Positions 37,501-48,574 of a stretch of 64,000 bases of DNA are shown one piece after another. The stretch lies in the NCBI GenBank assembly GCA_030248065.1, contig JASAMV010005517.1:1-64000 (forward strand), in the 5' to 3' direction. The first letter of the stretch is position 1. Every line of letters begins with the position of its first letter. Both the position numbers and the translations under genes were made by a program. Below the pieces are notes generated by a model that was given only the letters and a program-made list of their open reading frames with translations, had not been told where the DNA came from and did not search any database. The DNA is from Rhynchonema sp. JSB1_4 (taxonomy: Eukaryota; Nematoda; Chromadorea; Monhysterida; Xyalidae).

Positions 37501-37762
37501 TGGGGCCCAATTTTGTATTTTCAACAATTTCAGGCTCAAGCCGAATACATTCACTACAAGCGACAGTTGAGCAGAAAAAATCGCAATTTGAATTCGAGGC
37601 AAATCACTGCGGACAGCGTCGTGAGTTATTGAACCATGAATCAACCATGTGTAAAAATCATATTTTCACTATTTTCAGAGCGAAGTTGACCTGTCGTACA
37701 TGCCTGAATGCGAAGATGAAGACTTTCTGGACTTTGATGATGATTTAGACTGCAACGTTTAG
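31527..37762 (+). CDS. AG9: two-unit member, founder of the HNHPKWS subgroup
   Basis: Exons: 31527-31663, 32903-33420, 33525-33705, 34827-35125, 35497-35716, 35836-35965, 36622-36708, 37051-37266, 37534-37620, 37679-37762; 652 residues. The finger is CEFCNGLFPVDC...DHVKVGH. Exon B carries IVKVEQ, an acidic stretch and KGKRKRK. Unit 1 has RWYCGER, QCTKRIRF and GEHNHPE; unit 2 has RFYCEAK, CQMRLRF and IHNHPKW, where Ile replaces the usual Glu. F switches to the second subgroup form (LTHKEMRVQHEKVLRARPDF), and G has a 3-codon longer basic end (RKNRNLNSR). H ends MPECEDEDFLDFDDDLDCNV. Introns are swollen to more than 1 kb by at least seven inverted-repeat elements, yet all phases close. Confidence 0.85.
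31664..32555. other. AG9 first-intron sequence, possible retroelement tail
   Basis: The stretch contains no exon-like frame. Near 31965-31980 it has an AATAAACAAACAAACAAA run after pyrimidine-rich sequence, which resembles the 3' end of a truncated non-LTR retroelement, but no reverse transcriptase is visible. Near 32262-32310 it carries a copy of a short repeat also found at 5917-5965. Confidence 0.35.
32556..32802. mobile_element. MITE with ends TACAGTACATTTCCAGG
   Basis: Inverted arms of about 65 bp (tacagtacatttccaggaaa ... and its inverse ending ggaaatgtactgta) surround about 115 bp. TA at both outer ends could be a target duplication. It lies in the first intron of AG9. No coding potential is seen. 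Confidence 0.7.
33743..33975. mobile_element. MITE, CTTGGTGATCGG family, copy in AG9
   Basis: The left end CTTGGTGATCGGATCGGATC pairs with the right end gatcgccaag, and a CACGTGA-like block lies just inside the left end. Similar ends occur at 35262-35466 and 36002-36555. It sits in the C-D1 intron of AG9. Confidence 0.5.
34034..34546. mobile_element. Foldback element in AG9 intron
   Basis: Arms of about 135 bp (34034-34170 and 34410-34546) are imperfect inverted copies. Both contain tatcaact..tgctggcaag and ttggcatgga-type blocks, ending internally in attagagtccaa/ttggactcta. The interior has no convincing ORF. It directly abuts the next hairpin element at 34549. Confidence 0.6.
34549..34782. 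mobile_element. Hairpin MITE with ends TATACTCTGACAATAC
   Basis: Left arm tatactccgacaatactttt and right arm aaaagtattgtcagagtata are near-perfect inverses. The pairing continues inward through gagaaacttttcaa and gttgcctgatcc. Total length is about 234 bp. It lies just upstream of the D1 exon of AG9 (34827). Confidence 0.7.
35262..35466. mobile_element. MITE, CTTGGTGATCGG family, short copy
   Basis: The left end cttggtgatcggcccgattt pairs with the right end accgatcaccaaag, with a ggacgtgaccaag block near the right end. About 205 bp in the D1-C' intron of AG9; no ORF. Confidence 0.5.
36002..36555. mobile_element. Inverted-repeat element with CACGTGA ends
   Basis: Left cctggtgaccggtctagtcc...tcacgtgac and right gtcacgtgac...ggactaatcaccaag are inverted copies of the CTTGGTGATCGG-type terminus. 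The interior includes cgcgcgaagcgcgcgattttt, like the foldback at 1-960, and a gaaacggtgccccc block shared with the hAT-like MITE at 50101, suggesting nesting. It lies in the D2-E intron of AG9. Confidence 0.5.
36760..36957. mobile_element. Hairpin MITE in AG9 E-F intron
   Basis: Left arm runs from attgacatgaacttggcttg through ttttggttgagctg and tggagttggcgcgc. The right arm is its inverse (gcgccaactcca ... cagctcaaccaaaa ... cccaagtccatgtcg). Length is about 198 bp with a loop of about 60 bp. No coding potential. Confidence 0.6.
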
Positions 37763-38088
37763 ATAAATTATGCATGAATTGTCATAAATGTCGAGTTTTT
37801 ATTTCAGTTGTGATTGTTCTGATGATCTTTCTGTTGTACATATTGTTCGAATATTTATTTGTTGTCCTTGTTTATTGTACGTAAGTCGTATTTTCTAATC
37901 GCCATCAAACGAAAAAAGTTTACCACAGTGTCGGATTTGGACTATCTTTTAGTCTAGCGGTTTCACACGGTTGCTGCTCAGATCCGTTGACGTCCAAGGG
38001 TGTCGTATCTTTGCCGTAGTATTTTGCTGGTACTCTTACTCTCCTCTTATTGTCTTCAAATTTGATTTCGTATCCAGCTGTATTCGCC

Positions 38089-40988
38089 ATGTCCTCCGAT
38101 TCCCCGCCTGATCATGACAATGGCGTTGCGGATGTTGCTGGAACGGCGTTGTATTCGGAGTGCGAATTCTGCTATGGACTGTTTCCGATGGAATGCATCG
38201 GTAACCATGTCAAAGTGGGACATGAAGATCAATTGAGGCGGGTGTTTGGATTTTGTGCATTTTGTTTGAGTTGTGTATTGGAAGAATGCAGCACTTTTGT
38301 TTTCCACAATCGATTTACACGAGTGTCTTGGTGAAACATCTTGCGTCCGGAATGTACATCGGTGTTCGATATCAAAAACATTCTGCAGATTATCCCTCAA
38401 CGCCGAGCGTCGTCGTGTGTTCGCGTGCACGGATGTGACCAACACGTGGTACAACTCGAAAGATCAGCGTCACAAGATCAAGGCAGATTCAAATTTCGGC
38501 GGAATCGTCAAAGTGGAAGAGCTTGATGAACAAGAACCGTGCACATCGCAAACAGCGATCGACGAGTCTGACTCAGATCGGGAGTTTGCACCTGAATCAG
38601 GTTCACACGAAGATGGATCCGACGCCGACTATGTACCGAAGAGGAAAACTCGTCCAACAGGACAATTGGATCGCAGTCGGAGAACAATTCGAACAACATC
38701 GCAGCTAAAGGACTACGTTTGCCACGGTGACGATGACGAAAACTTTTTCAGTCCACTCACATGTGACATCAGCAAGACACTTCGCACTTTCGACAGCTTA
38801 GTCAAGCCCGATCCTGAAAGATTTCCTGACATTCCGACCGTGTTTGACACGAGATTAGCTCGTAAGTTGTTTATTTCTCGATAAAAGTTTCGTTTTCCGG
38901 AAAAAACTTTTTTTGCAGTTGAAAAACGGGAAAAATCAGGCGCCAACGCTGTGGAGTTTCGGGCTCGAATCGGCAGCATTGATGAAATGAATGAATGGAT
39001 GGAGGAATTTTTGAATCGATCACAATCTGAATGGGGCGAATATCAGACACACAAACTCGGCGAATCGGGCATCATTCGATACTGCTATTGCAAGGAAAGG
39101 TGTGCGCAGAACCTTGTGGTTTAGAGGTATTGTAGCTTAGAGCACGAGGACTTGATTTGAGTATTATACTGCATTTTCTTTAGTTCATTACGTGTCAAAC
39201 TGTGACTTGCATAAACTCACAAATTGTTGCAGGACCCATCAGTTTCGGCTGGGCGTGCCTGCAAGAGAACGGTGTTCAAAGCGACTTCGATTCCTGATCT
39301 CAACCGAACATGGTTTTTGCGGCATTCTGTTAAGTGGAAAGCATAACCATCCACAGCCGTCCAAACCCAACAATTTCGACTGGGTCAACACAACATTCTT
39401 CGATCCCAAACGTGGTTCGATTGATGCAGTTGCGGCTGCGTTGGATCAATTGCCCACACTCGACACAGATCAATTTCCTGATGTTCCACGATTGTTTGAC
39501 ACGCGATTCTCGGGTGAATTATGGTTGGAATTCACAAAACAAAGCAAAGTTCACCCTCAACCTCACCGTCAAAGTTCAAAGTCAGAGATGTTTCAGCGAG
39601 CTTCAAACTTTTGTTTCAGTTGAAGGCGAGGATCCCAAAGGTCGTCCGTCGGTTGAGTTCCGAGCCCGAATCAGCGACTATGACCAGATGAAAGAATGGG
39701 TACAAGCATACGAAACATTATCTGACAACAATTACTCGTCGGGTTATCAGGATAAGAAACGGGCGTCTGGCAAACAAAAACCGATGTCTTGCACTACGTT
39801 GCACGCGGATGTCTGGCGATTCCTTTGTGAAGCAAGGCTGGTTATTCAGCGTAATATGTTGGTTGTACTGAATTCCAAAGAACTTTTTGCAGAAGGCCGA
39901 ACAAGAAACGTTTCACGAGTTCACCCGAGGGCTGCAAGGCAGTCATACGATTCTACCTTGTCCCAAAACATTCGTTCGCGAGCATTTTGATTGCCGGAGA
40001 ACACAACCATCCAAAGTGGTCGGTAAGTATTGAGTGAATACTGATCTGGTACATCTTGCCTGAAGGAGTTATCTAAATATTTATATCTTGGATAATTTTC
40101 GTCAGAAAAGTTATATAATTGTCGTGCGGAGGCAAGTGTTGTTTGCAGTTGATGACCGAACGAGGGAACAACAAATCCTACGTTCCAAGAAAACTTCTCG
40201 ATGTGGGCAAACCTGGGGAGAAACGATATGAAGAATACCAAGAGGTTCGTTGGTGAAGTGGTTAGAAAGGTCGAATGAGTTTGGTGACTCTATCGCCTCA
40301 ATTGAAGTTGAGTTGACAAGAATAACAACAAAACATTTCGAAACATTTCTTGGACATTTGCGAGATGTGCACATACATAAATATCAATATCTGTTATCAC
40401 CACTCGGAAGTGTGCCACACTTGTACACTTGACTATTCCCATTCCAGCTTTGTGTTCCAGACAGTTCGTTACTACGTCGACTACATCCGTCAGGGTTTGA
40501 CCCACAAAGAAATGCGTGTGCAGCATGAAAAGGTGCTCAGGGCGCGAGCGGACTTCAGGGAGGAAATGTTGACAGATCCATTGTACAGCATGAACAGGGT
40601 GCAAATGCAACATTTGAGGATAAAGTTTGTGAATAATTTGAAGAAGAAGGTAAAACGAAACGACTCTGATCTGCAAGTGGGTTTCGTGCACAAGCTTGTA
40701 CTATGTTTTATACACTTTTATGATTATATGCGTAGCTGTCTTCAATTTCAGACCGACGCCGAGTACATCCACTATAAACGACAATTGAGCAAAAAAGTTG
40801 GCCATCGGGGTATAAATCCTAAAAAGCTGAAAATGGAGAGTTTGGTCAGTGGAGTGAAACTAAATTGGTGCCAAAACTGGGTTTAAAGGCACAATTTCCT
40901 TATTTTTTGTTTTCAGAACCCAGCTGAACTTGAATATCTGCCTGAGTGCGAAGATGAACGTTTCTTCGAAGACCTGGACCTGATTTAA
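38089..40988 (+). CDS. AG10: two-unit HNHPKWS-subgroup member
   Basis: Exons: 38089-38237, 38389-38861, 38919-39099, 39233-39513, 39620-39836, 39893-40022, 40149-40244, 40461-40676, 40752-40844, 40917-40988; 635 residues. Two donors (after 38237 and 39836) are GC instead of GT, and both are required to keep frame. The finger is CEFCYGLFPMEC...NHVKVGH. Exon B has IVKVEE followed by acidic residues. Unit 1 has YCYCKER, RCSKRLRF and GKHNHPQ; unit 2 has RFLCEAR, GCKAVIRF and GEHNHPKW. E reads YVPRKLLDVGKPGEKRYEEY, F LTHKEMRVQHEKVLRARADF, and H LPECEDERFFEDLDLI. It is a compact gene, most introns about 60-130 bp. Confidence 0.85.
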
Positions 40989-41213
40989 CTCTGTGTTTGT
41001 ATATGTTGATTTTATCTTTGTGATATTCATCTATTTCTTGTCATTTTCTGCATTTAATGCGCAATGAAACAGCACAAATCACATCGATTGTCAACATTTC
41101 AATGTTTGATACATGTGCGGTTGTTACACGACTCCGCTAACTGTGGTTGTACTTGTTACTTTGTTACTGAAAAACCCATTGGTGTGGACTGTGTATACTT
41201 TCAGCATTGCAAT

Positions 41214-44200
41214 ATGTGTTCAAATTCTGGTTCACGTGGATATGGTTCTGTTGGCCAAACCATATTCTACTCCGAGTGTGAGTACTGCAGTGGTCTGTTT
41301 CCAATCGAATGCGTTATTGACCATGTCAAAGTGGGCCATGAAGAAGAAGTGCTGTGAGTGTTTGGTCTTCTTGCAACTTTTTGCTTCGGTTTCTGACAAT
41401 GATCAGGAGGATCAGTTTTCATTCGTGCAGTGCAGTTATCCTCGTGCGTGAAAACAGTTCCGCATCCAAAACCAGCCTTTCGGAGTGCGGTATTTTATGC
41501 TGACCAAAGATGTTTTGCAGATTGTCTCTCAAGCGCGGCCAGCCACGTCGTCGTGTGTTCGCGTGCACGGATGTGACCAACACTTGGTACTCGAATGATC
41601 GCAATTCAAAGCCCGATTCTGATGTTGATCCCAGTTTCGGTGGGATCGTCAAAATTGAAGAATTCGATGAACACGAACCGTGCACATCACAAACAGCGGG
41701 CTACGACTCGGACTCAGATCACGAGTTTGTGCCTGAATCGGGAGAGTCGGATCAGGAAAGCTCGGACGGGGACTATAAGCCCAGGAATATTACCACTGGC
41801 GCTGGTGCAACCAAACAGCAGACTCGCAACAAACGAACAGCCAATAATGCAAAGAAACGTGACCAACTGCTACTTTCGGATTCTGGCTGCCGGGAGGCTC
41901 CGTCCAATCTTGACTCGATCAACACAACATTCTTCGATCCCAAACGTGGTTCGATCGGTGCAGTTGCGGCGGCGTTGGACAAATTGCCCGCGTTGGACCC
42001 TGATCGATTCCCTGATGTTCCACGGCTGTATGACACACGATTCTCTGGTAAGTGTGAGATTCAGTCATGTGTGTGTGGGGTACATGTAATGCATTAATTT
42101 TCGGTGGACGTGGCATTCTCGCGCGAGGCAAAATTTTTCTTGTTCAAGTCTAACGCTGTGTGTGATTCAGTTGGCGCACTGGAATTCGTGAACCGTAAAA
42201 GTTGCTCTCACCCTGCTCCACCCCTGTGAACTATGCACCCAGATTTTCGCCACTAAAAATTAGTACCGGAGTTTTCCGGTTACAGCGCCCCCCCCCCCCG
42301 AATAGAGCCACGGAAAATGTTCCTAATAGAGCCCCATGGGACTCTGTTCGGAATTTTTTTTCGTTCTGGCACCCATTTTGTGATCTAAATTTTCCGATAG
42401 AAAAGGAGCAAAACGAGCTATTTTACATGATATTCCGTACTTTTTAGAGTGGGGAATCCTATAAATAGCATTCCTTTCTTGTATTTCATTCATTCCATAC
42501 CTTATACCGAAGATAAACATACCATCTATACTTCAACTGGCGGACTTCTGCGGGATATCGTGTCCCCTATATCCTCGCGCAGTGCCCGAAAAAATACCGT
42601 AACCCTACGTCGTGGCTTCTGCTGATATTTTAGTCCAATTATGGCCAAGCTGCCTGGACATTAAATTATTCCCTTTGACCCTCGCTGACTTTGCCGTTAT
42701 TGGGCCATGGAGAGCCCCCGATATGGAATTGGGCCATGGAGTTGCCCTGCGCCGTGGAGTGCGCCGATGTTTTGCCGTCGTGCCGTGAAGACAATTTCGG
42801 ACCGCAAAGTGTCGTGGAATCAATTTGAATCAAGAAAACTTCGGACCGTGGCGTCGTGGAATAAATTTCGATGAAGAAAATTTCGGACCGATCGAGTCGT
42901 GGACTAAACTTTGAAGAAGCGAGCCGATGTGCCGCGTTGATTGGCCGACGTGCAACGTTGATGATGATTGGAGATGAAGACTGTGGGTGGAGTACGACTA
43001 GCCGGAAAGATCTGCAGCTTCGAGCGTTGATGTTGGCAAGGACAGTGAGAGAAGAAGAATTTTGAAGTGTAGATGGTAATGTGATAATGTAAGCCACGCG
43101 ATGAAAAAAGGATCTTACGGATATTTTAAAACAGTTGAATTAACACTAATCTGTGATCTGTGATAAGCGCGTTATGCAGTGACCCATGAAATGCCATTTA
43201 AACCCGTCATTTTCTCCGCAAAACCAATTGTCATAGACTCCCTGGCGGGGGGAGGAGTGGGGAATCCTATAAATAGCATTCCTTTCTTGTATTTCATTCA
43301 TTCCATACCTTATACCGAAGATAAACATACCATCTATACTTCAACTTTAGGGCGAACTTAGGTTAAATCCGGAAACCGGAAATAGTTTGCATACAAAAAT
43401 ACAAAACATTTCCGGACTCCGGAAATATTTCCGGAAAACGCAGAAATTTACATGCAAAAATAATGCGTTTTCCGGAAATATTTCCGGATTCCGGTTTCCG
43501 GATTCAACCTAAGTCCGCCCTTAGTCAAAATCTTTGCCTTTCATACACATAGAACCAAAATACGGTATATACAAAGCGTCCATAAGACACAAAAGCGTGT
43601 TGCAATCAGGTATGAACCATATTCAAAAAGTACGGAAATTTTACATGGGGCTCTATTCGGATGGTCCGAATAAAGCTCCATGGGGCTTTATTTGGGAATA
43701 AAAATAATTTTAAAAAATCTGATTTTCCACCTACTACCGAATAGAGCCCCAGGGGCTGTAACCGGTAAACTCCGGTATGTTATATCTGTCATACAAGATA
43801 AACTGACAGACCCCGCTGCCGTAAACCTAACTGTACTGCCAGACAAAAAAAACGTTATTTTCACAAAAGAACCAGAAAAAACACTTTTTCCAAGGCCCAA
43901 GTAATTTTCTGAATATTTTTCAAGGGCGTTGGTTGTCTGTTCTTTTACTTTCGTTTTCCCAAAAATTTTAATGCAAAACCGAAGAGTGTCTGGATGAATT
44001 TTGGGCTCGACGTTCCTTTTGGATCGTACTAAAGACAAACCAGCCGTGCTTTGCAGACCTGGACCATACCGTGGCACCCTGCATTCTTACACATTTAAAA
44101 TGTTTCGGGTTACTGTACCCACAACTCGCGCGGTTATCCGATAAACAACACACACAATCGCACAAAATGTTTCATGATCTTGGCTCTTTCACGCGCCAGC

Positions 44201-47200
44201 CACGCGCGACGTGGCTACAGTAACCCGAAACATTTTAGGTGTGTAAAGGCCGAACTATACTTCGTTCTCTCAGAGAACAAAGAACAAATTCTCGCGCGCT
44301 GATTGGTCCACGTGTGTTCAACAGCCAATCAGCGCGCGAGAATTTGTTCTTTGTTCTCTGAGAGAACGAAGTATAGTTAGGCCTTAAGAATTCAGGGTGC
44401 AACGGTATGGTCTAAGACTGCAAAGTATGGCTGGTTTGCCTATACATTAGGTGCTGGAAGAGTGATTGGGAGAAAACGTTTTTTTCCGAAAAACTTTTCC
44501 AGCGTAAAACAAGCATGGGTAATATAAGCCAGTATAAACTTGACCCCAATCTCATGTTTCAGTCGACGGAAAGGACAGCAAAGATCGACCTGCACTTGAG
44601 TTCCGAGCGCGAATCAGCAACCATGATGAGATGAAAGAATGGGTGAAAGCATACAAAGAATTGTCTGACAGCAATTACTCGGCCGGTTATCCGGACAGAC
44701 GACGAGCCGCCAATGGCAAGGCAGTGTCGGGCGCTGTGCTGCACGCCGAAGTGTGGCGCTACTTTTGTGAGGCAAGGTCAGTTATGCTCGGTTTGGCGCC
44801 CAAAGGTGCAGTGTGCTTCGTGCCCTGGTACAATATCCCGGTATCCGCCTCGCTCTGATACAGTACCACGTTGTCCGCCCCGTTTTTGATCAAAAATGGC
44901 TAAAAGTCAGCCAAAATCAACCCACGTATGTATGTACAAAATTACGCGGAGTTATGCATATTTTAGCACATAATAGTTCAAACGCCAAAAATTTACATGG
45001 TACGGTTTGATATCCGCCCACAAAGAAAGCCTCCGACCACGAGCTCCCCCAGTCTTAGGGACAGCATCCCAGCCCCAATTTTTGGCCCAATGGTGCAGTA
45101 TCCGCCCTACCAAAGGCAGCCACGCAGCACTGAAATTGAGTATACTATGCAATATATTGTATATGCACAGCAGCTTCGACTTGCAGGAGGAAGAATAAAA
45201 TACATCTAACGAGGTCAGCGCAAGGTTGTAATGCGTACATTCGGATTTATTTCGTTCCTGAACATTCGTTCGCGAGCATTTTGATCGGTGGTGAGCATAA
45301 CCATCCAAAGTGGTCGGTGAGTAAACTGGGTTGGCATTTGTACTGACCATGTTCTAGTACATCATCGGTTATACCTGTCTTTGCAGTACATGGCCACTGG
45401 ACGTTGCAGTTATGTTCCAAAAGAACCGCTGAAGTTTGGCAAAACTGACGAGATATGTTGCGACGAATCTGAAGAAGTTGGTTCCATAAACATCAAGCAA
45501 AGCCACTTTTAATTCGACGTCATTGCCAGCATTACAGGCGGTAGATGACCGCCATCTGTCACAAATCGATCTTGACTGGGTGAACACAACATTCTTCGAT
45601 CCGAAACGTGGTGCGATCGATATGGTTGCTGCGGCGTTTAATCAACTGCCGAAACCAGATACAAAAAGATTTCCTGATGTTCCACGGCTGTTTGACACAC
45701 GATTCTCGGGTGAGCTTTCTGTGATGCCCATCCCATGACAATAAATTGTGATTAAGCTTTGAAGTGATAGTCTCAGACATTATTTGTACTGCGGTTTTTA
45801 CAATTTTAGCACCCTCTCTCTCTCAACTGATTCACCTTTGGATTGTTTCAGTTGAAGGCAGAGACAGCAAAGATCGACCAGCGGCTGAATTCCGCGCGCG
45901 AATCGGCCATTTCGATGAAATGAAAGAATGGATGAAAGCGTACGAAACATTGTCTGACGCTAATTATACCGGTTTTCGGGATAAGAGGCGGTCTTGTGGG
46001 AGAATAGTGTCCAGCGCTGTACAGCGCGCTGAAGTGTGGCGATACTTCTGTGAAGCAAGGTTGGTCACCTGGTTTTCGCTGAATACAATATTTATTGAAG
46101 AATAGGTGCACCAGTCAATTGCGAATGGCTGCAGCTCGAACGCCGCATCACTGTTGTCATACCTGCATTGCCTAAAAACGTTTCATGATAAACATTAAGG
46201 GCGCCCTTAGTCATAGTGGAAAATGGAAATGGAAATGCAAAAAATAATCTATGTCCAAGTTTTCCATTTCCAGTTTCCAGTATGACTAAGGGCATATTGG
46301 AAAATGGAAAATGGAAATGAAACTGCAGCAGTCATGTTTTGACATGTGACAAAAACATTTTCTGTTCCACCCAATTCTCGGCAGCTGATTGGTCAGATTT
46401 CACACAGAAAATGTTTTGTTTCATTTCCATTTTCCATTTTCCAGTATGCCCTTAGTCATAATGGAAATGGAAATGGAAAACTTGGACATAGAATATTTTT
46501 TGCATTTCCATTTCCATTTTCCAATATGACTAAGGGCGCCCTAAACCGGACCAGTGCTTCAGGAATGAACAGTTAAACAGAAACACAGTTTGGGAACTGA
46601 AAACTTTTCCATCACTCACAGTGACAAGGAAAAACTTGGTTTGCAGGCGAAAGAAGAAAATCCACCTGACGACGTCATATTCATAATGCATGCTCACAAA
46701 GCGGCATTAACTTGGCACAGGCCCGTATTTTGCGATAGAGTTGGAACACTAATTTCGACCAGTTTAAAATTGTTCGTTTCGTGTGGTGGAGCATTTTTTA
46801 CTCTGGTCGAAATTAGTGATCCAACTCTGTCGCAAAATGCCGGTCATACAAAACTTGCTTGTGCCAGGTCGTTGTCCATGTCCAACCACACCACAACCAC
46901 TGTCTGAGCACTTGTTCGCAAAGTTGATACAGTCAATAATATTGAAGCCTGTTAACTACTATCGGTGAAAAAAATCCACATTCTAATTGGTGGCCGTTTG
47001 AGCAACATAATGATTCCGAGGGAAGCACACTTTTTTGCAGACGACCGAACAAAAGACGTTTCACGAGTTCAACTGATGGTTGTGCGGCGTACGTTCGATT
47101 CTATCTGGTGTCTGAACATTCATTCGCCAGTATTTTGATCGGCGGGGAACACAACCATCCAAAGTGGTCGGTGAGTAAATTGCGTTTTAATTTTTACTGA

Positions 47201-48574
47201 CGCTCTTCTTGTGCACCAATTGTCTCAAAATGTGAGTGCCTTTGTCGCAGTTGTTGACCGAACTGGGCACAAGCGACACGTACGTTCCAAAGAAATTGTT
47301 GGATGTGGGCAAGCCGGGCGAGAAACGTTATGAAGAATATCAAAAGGTTCGTTTTGTTAGGAATTTATATCTTTGTGCATCTGTCGAGCTTATTCATGCA
47401 CAGATACTTGTTCCAGACCGTCCGTTGCTACTTCGACTACATTCGTCAGGGTTTGACCCACAAAGAGATGCGTGTGCAGCATGAAAAGGTGCTCAGGGCG
47501 CGAGCGGACTTCAAGGAGGAAATGTTGACCGATCCATTGTACAGCATGAACAGGGTGCAAATGCAAAATCTGAGGGGGAGATTTGTGAGGGATCTGAAGA
47601 AGAAGGCCATGAGACTTGGCTCAACGTTGGAAGTGAGTTATGCTCTCTCATATTTATACGTTGTACCGGAGTTGACAACGTCGCTCATGTTTTAAGGCTT
47701 CCTTGTGCACTTGTTTACATATAAAGATCATGACGCACTGGCTATAGGGCTCTCTTTTTGACACCATAAACATTTCCCCTACTTGTAAACAAGGTGAATA
47801 ATCAGCCCCGCAAGTGCAAGCACGGCTGAGATATGGCCGGTGAAAGTTCGAAAATTTAACGTGACCATAGCTGAAATTTGCACTCAGAATAAATGAAACG
47901 AGAGAAAATTTGGACGAAACTTGTTGGCGTCGTGCAAAAATACGACATTGCCGCCAATCGACAATCCTGGTTTCAGAGTTTTTGACTCTCCTTTTCTCGG
48001 TCATCATGCCTGGACCGATGTTGCTCAAGTTTTGTATTGTTTACTCTGATTTGGACTTTCACAATGCTACACACAAAACGAGAGCTCAACTAACGCCATA
48101 AATTTTATTCAGAATTTCTCTCTTATTTCGTTTGTTTATTTCCAGTGCAAATTTTAGCTCCGGTCAAGCTTCGCTTTCGAGCTTTAACTGGCCATATCTC
48201 AGCAGTGCGTGCACTTACAGGGTTGACATTTCACTTTCTTCTGTAAGTTGGGCAACAGCTTGTGTGTGACAAAAGGAAAGCCCTTGGGTAATGCGTCATG
48301 ATTTCTTTAATTTCAGAACGATGCGCAATATATTCACTACAAACGACAACTGAGCAAAAAAGTTGGCCACAGGGGTATGAAGTCGAAAAAGCTTAAGAGC
48401 CAGATGGAAAGTTTGGTTAGTAAAGCGATGCAGTTGCGTTTTTTTTACATACATCACAAAGAATTGCACAAAACATGGTCAATGCTGACAATGTTTTTTT
48501 AGGACAAGCCCGAAATGGAATATTTGCCAGAGTGCGAAAATGAAGACTTCTTTGCTGACATGGATCTAAACTAA
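41214..48574 (+). CDS. AG11: 12-exon member, apparent fusion of two array genes
   Basis: Exons: 41214-41353, 41521-42047, 44563-44776, 45187-45316, 45387-45476, 45538-45709, 45852-46059, 47041-47170, 47251-47346, 47417-47632, 48317-48415, 48503-48574; 697 residues. The order is A-B-C-D2-E'-tail-C'-D2-E-F-G-H. In place of the usual D1 exon there is a D2-type exon (GGEHNHPKWS), a decayed but open E-like exon (CSYVPKEPLKFGK) and a free-standing tail exon (DWVNTTFFDPKRG...FDTRFS). All 12 exons join in frame. Exon B ends with a tail closely matching the D1 tail of AG10, another sign of recombination. Exon B has IVKIEE, exon F LTHKEMRVQHEKVLRARADF. Two large introns (42048-44562, 46060-47040) are full of elements. 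Whether E' and the tail exon are spliced in needs RNA evidence. Confidence 0.75.
42447..43346. mobile_element. TRIM-like element with identical 92-bp direct repeats
   Basis: 42447-42538 and 43255-43346 read identically by eye, each with a TATA box (cctataaatagc). The second copy is directly preceded by a purine tract (ggcggggggaggag), as expected of an LTR element's polypurine tract. The first is followed by tggcggacttctgcgg, a possible primer-binding site not assigned to a tRNA. Internal sequence is about 716 bp and shows no gag or pol. A clear target duplication was not found. Confidence 0.6.
43347..43523. mobile_element. Hairpin MITE with ends TTAGGGCG(A/G)ACTTAGG
   Basis: Left arm ttagggcgaacttaggttaa and right arm caacctaagtccgcccttag-like are inverted. 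Pairing continues through nested tccggaaaccggaaa and ccggaaatatttccgg palindromes. The 177-bp element starts at the last bases of the TRIM second repeat, so it probably inserted next to it. No ORF. Confidence 0.65.
44034..44440. mobile_element. Foldback element with a second hairpin inside
   Basis: Outer arms (acaaaccagcc..ctttgcagacc and its inverse ...ctgcaaag..ggctggttt) continue inward through accataccg.ggcaccctg and aaatgtttcgggttactgta. Within the right arm, at 44244-44386, sits an almost perfect palindrome with ends aaggccgaactatacttcgt that splits the arm. It lies in the B-C intron of AG11. Confidence 0.65.
46197..46542. mobile_element. Foldback MITE with ends AGGGCGCCCTTAGTCATA
   Basis: The left and right ends are inverted copies of aagggcgcccttagtcata. 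Both arms contain ggaaatggaaatggaaa and a cttggacata..cttggacatag block. An internal pair (tatgactaagggcatattgg / ccagtatgcccttagtcata) makes it a nested double hairpin. About 346 bp in the C'-D2 intron of AG11. Confidence 0.65.
46711..46869. mobile_element. Hairpin MITE with ends CTTGGCACAGG
   Basis: Left cttggcacaggcccgtattt and right ttgcttgtgccag-type ends pair. The inner arms gagttggaacactaatttcg and cgaaattagtgatccaactc are near-perfect inverses. Length is about 159 bp. Same intron as the foldback at 46197. Confidence 0.6.
47729..48302. mobile_element. Foldback element in AG11 F-G intron
   Basis: Arms starting catgacgca at both ends are inverted; both contain gctgagatatggcc and gtgaaa/gtaagtgca-type blocks. 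Arms of roughly 190 bp flank a diverged centre. The interior ORFs lack any recognisable domain. Confidence 0.55.

Larger units (their letters stand above)
42264..43778. mobile_element. Large CCGGAG-family MITE carrying nested insertions
   Basis: The ends are TA-CCGGAGTTTTCCGGTTACAGC and its inverse GCTGTAACCGGTAAACTCCGG-TA, with TA on both sides and subterminal gaatagagcc blocks inverted. The interior holds a TRIM-like element (42447-43346) and, touching it, a hairpin MITE (43347-43523). The host element without these would be roughly 0.4 kb, close to the copy in AG2. It sits in the 2.5 kb B-C intron of AG11. Confidence 0.65.

Noticed and set aside
42666..43097. 143-codon minus ORF inside the TRIM-like element as gag or pol
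   Set aside because: No gag, protease, reverse transcriptase or integrase motif is visible, and the element is far too short.
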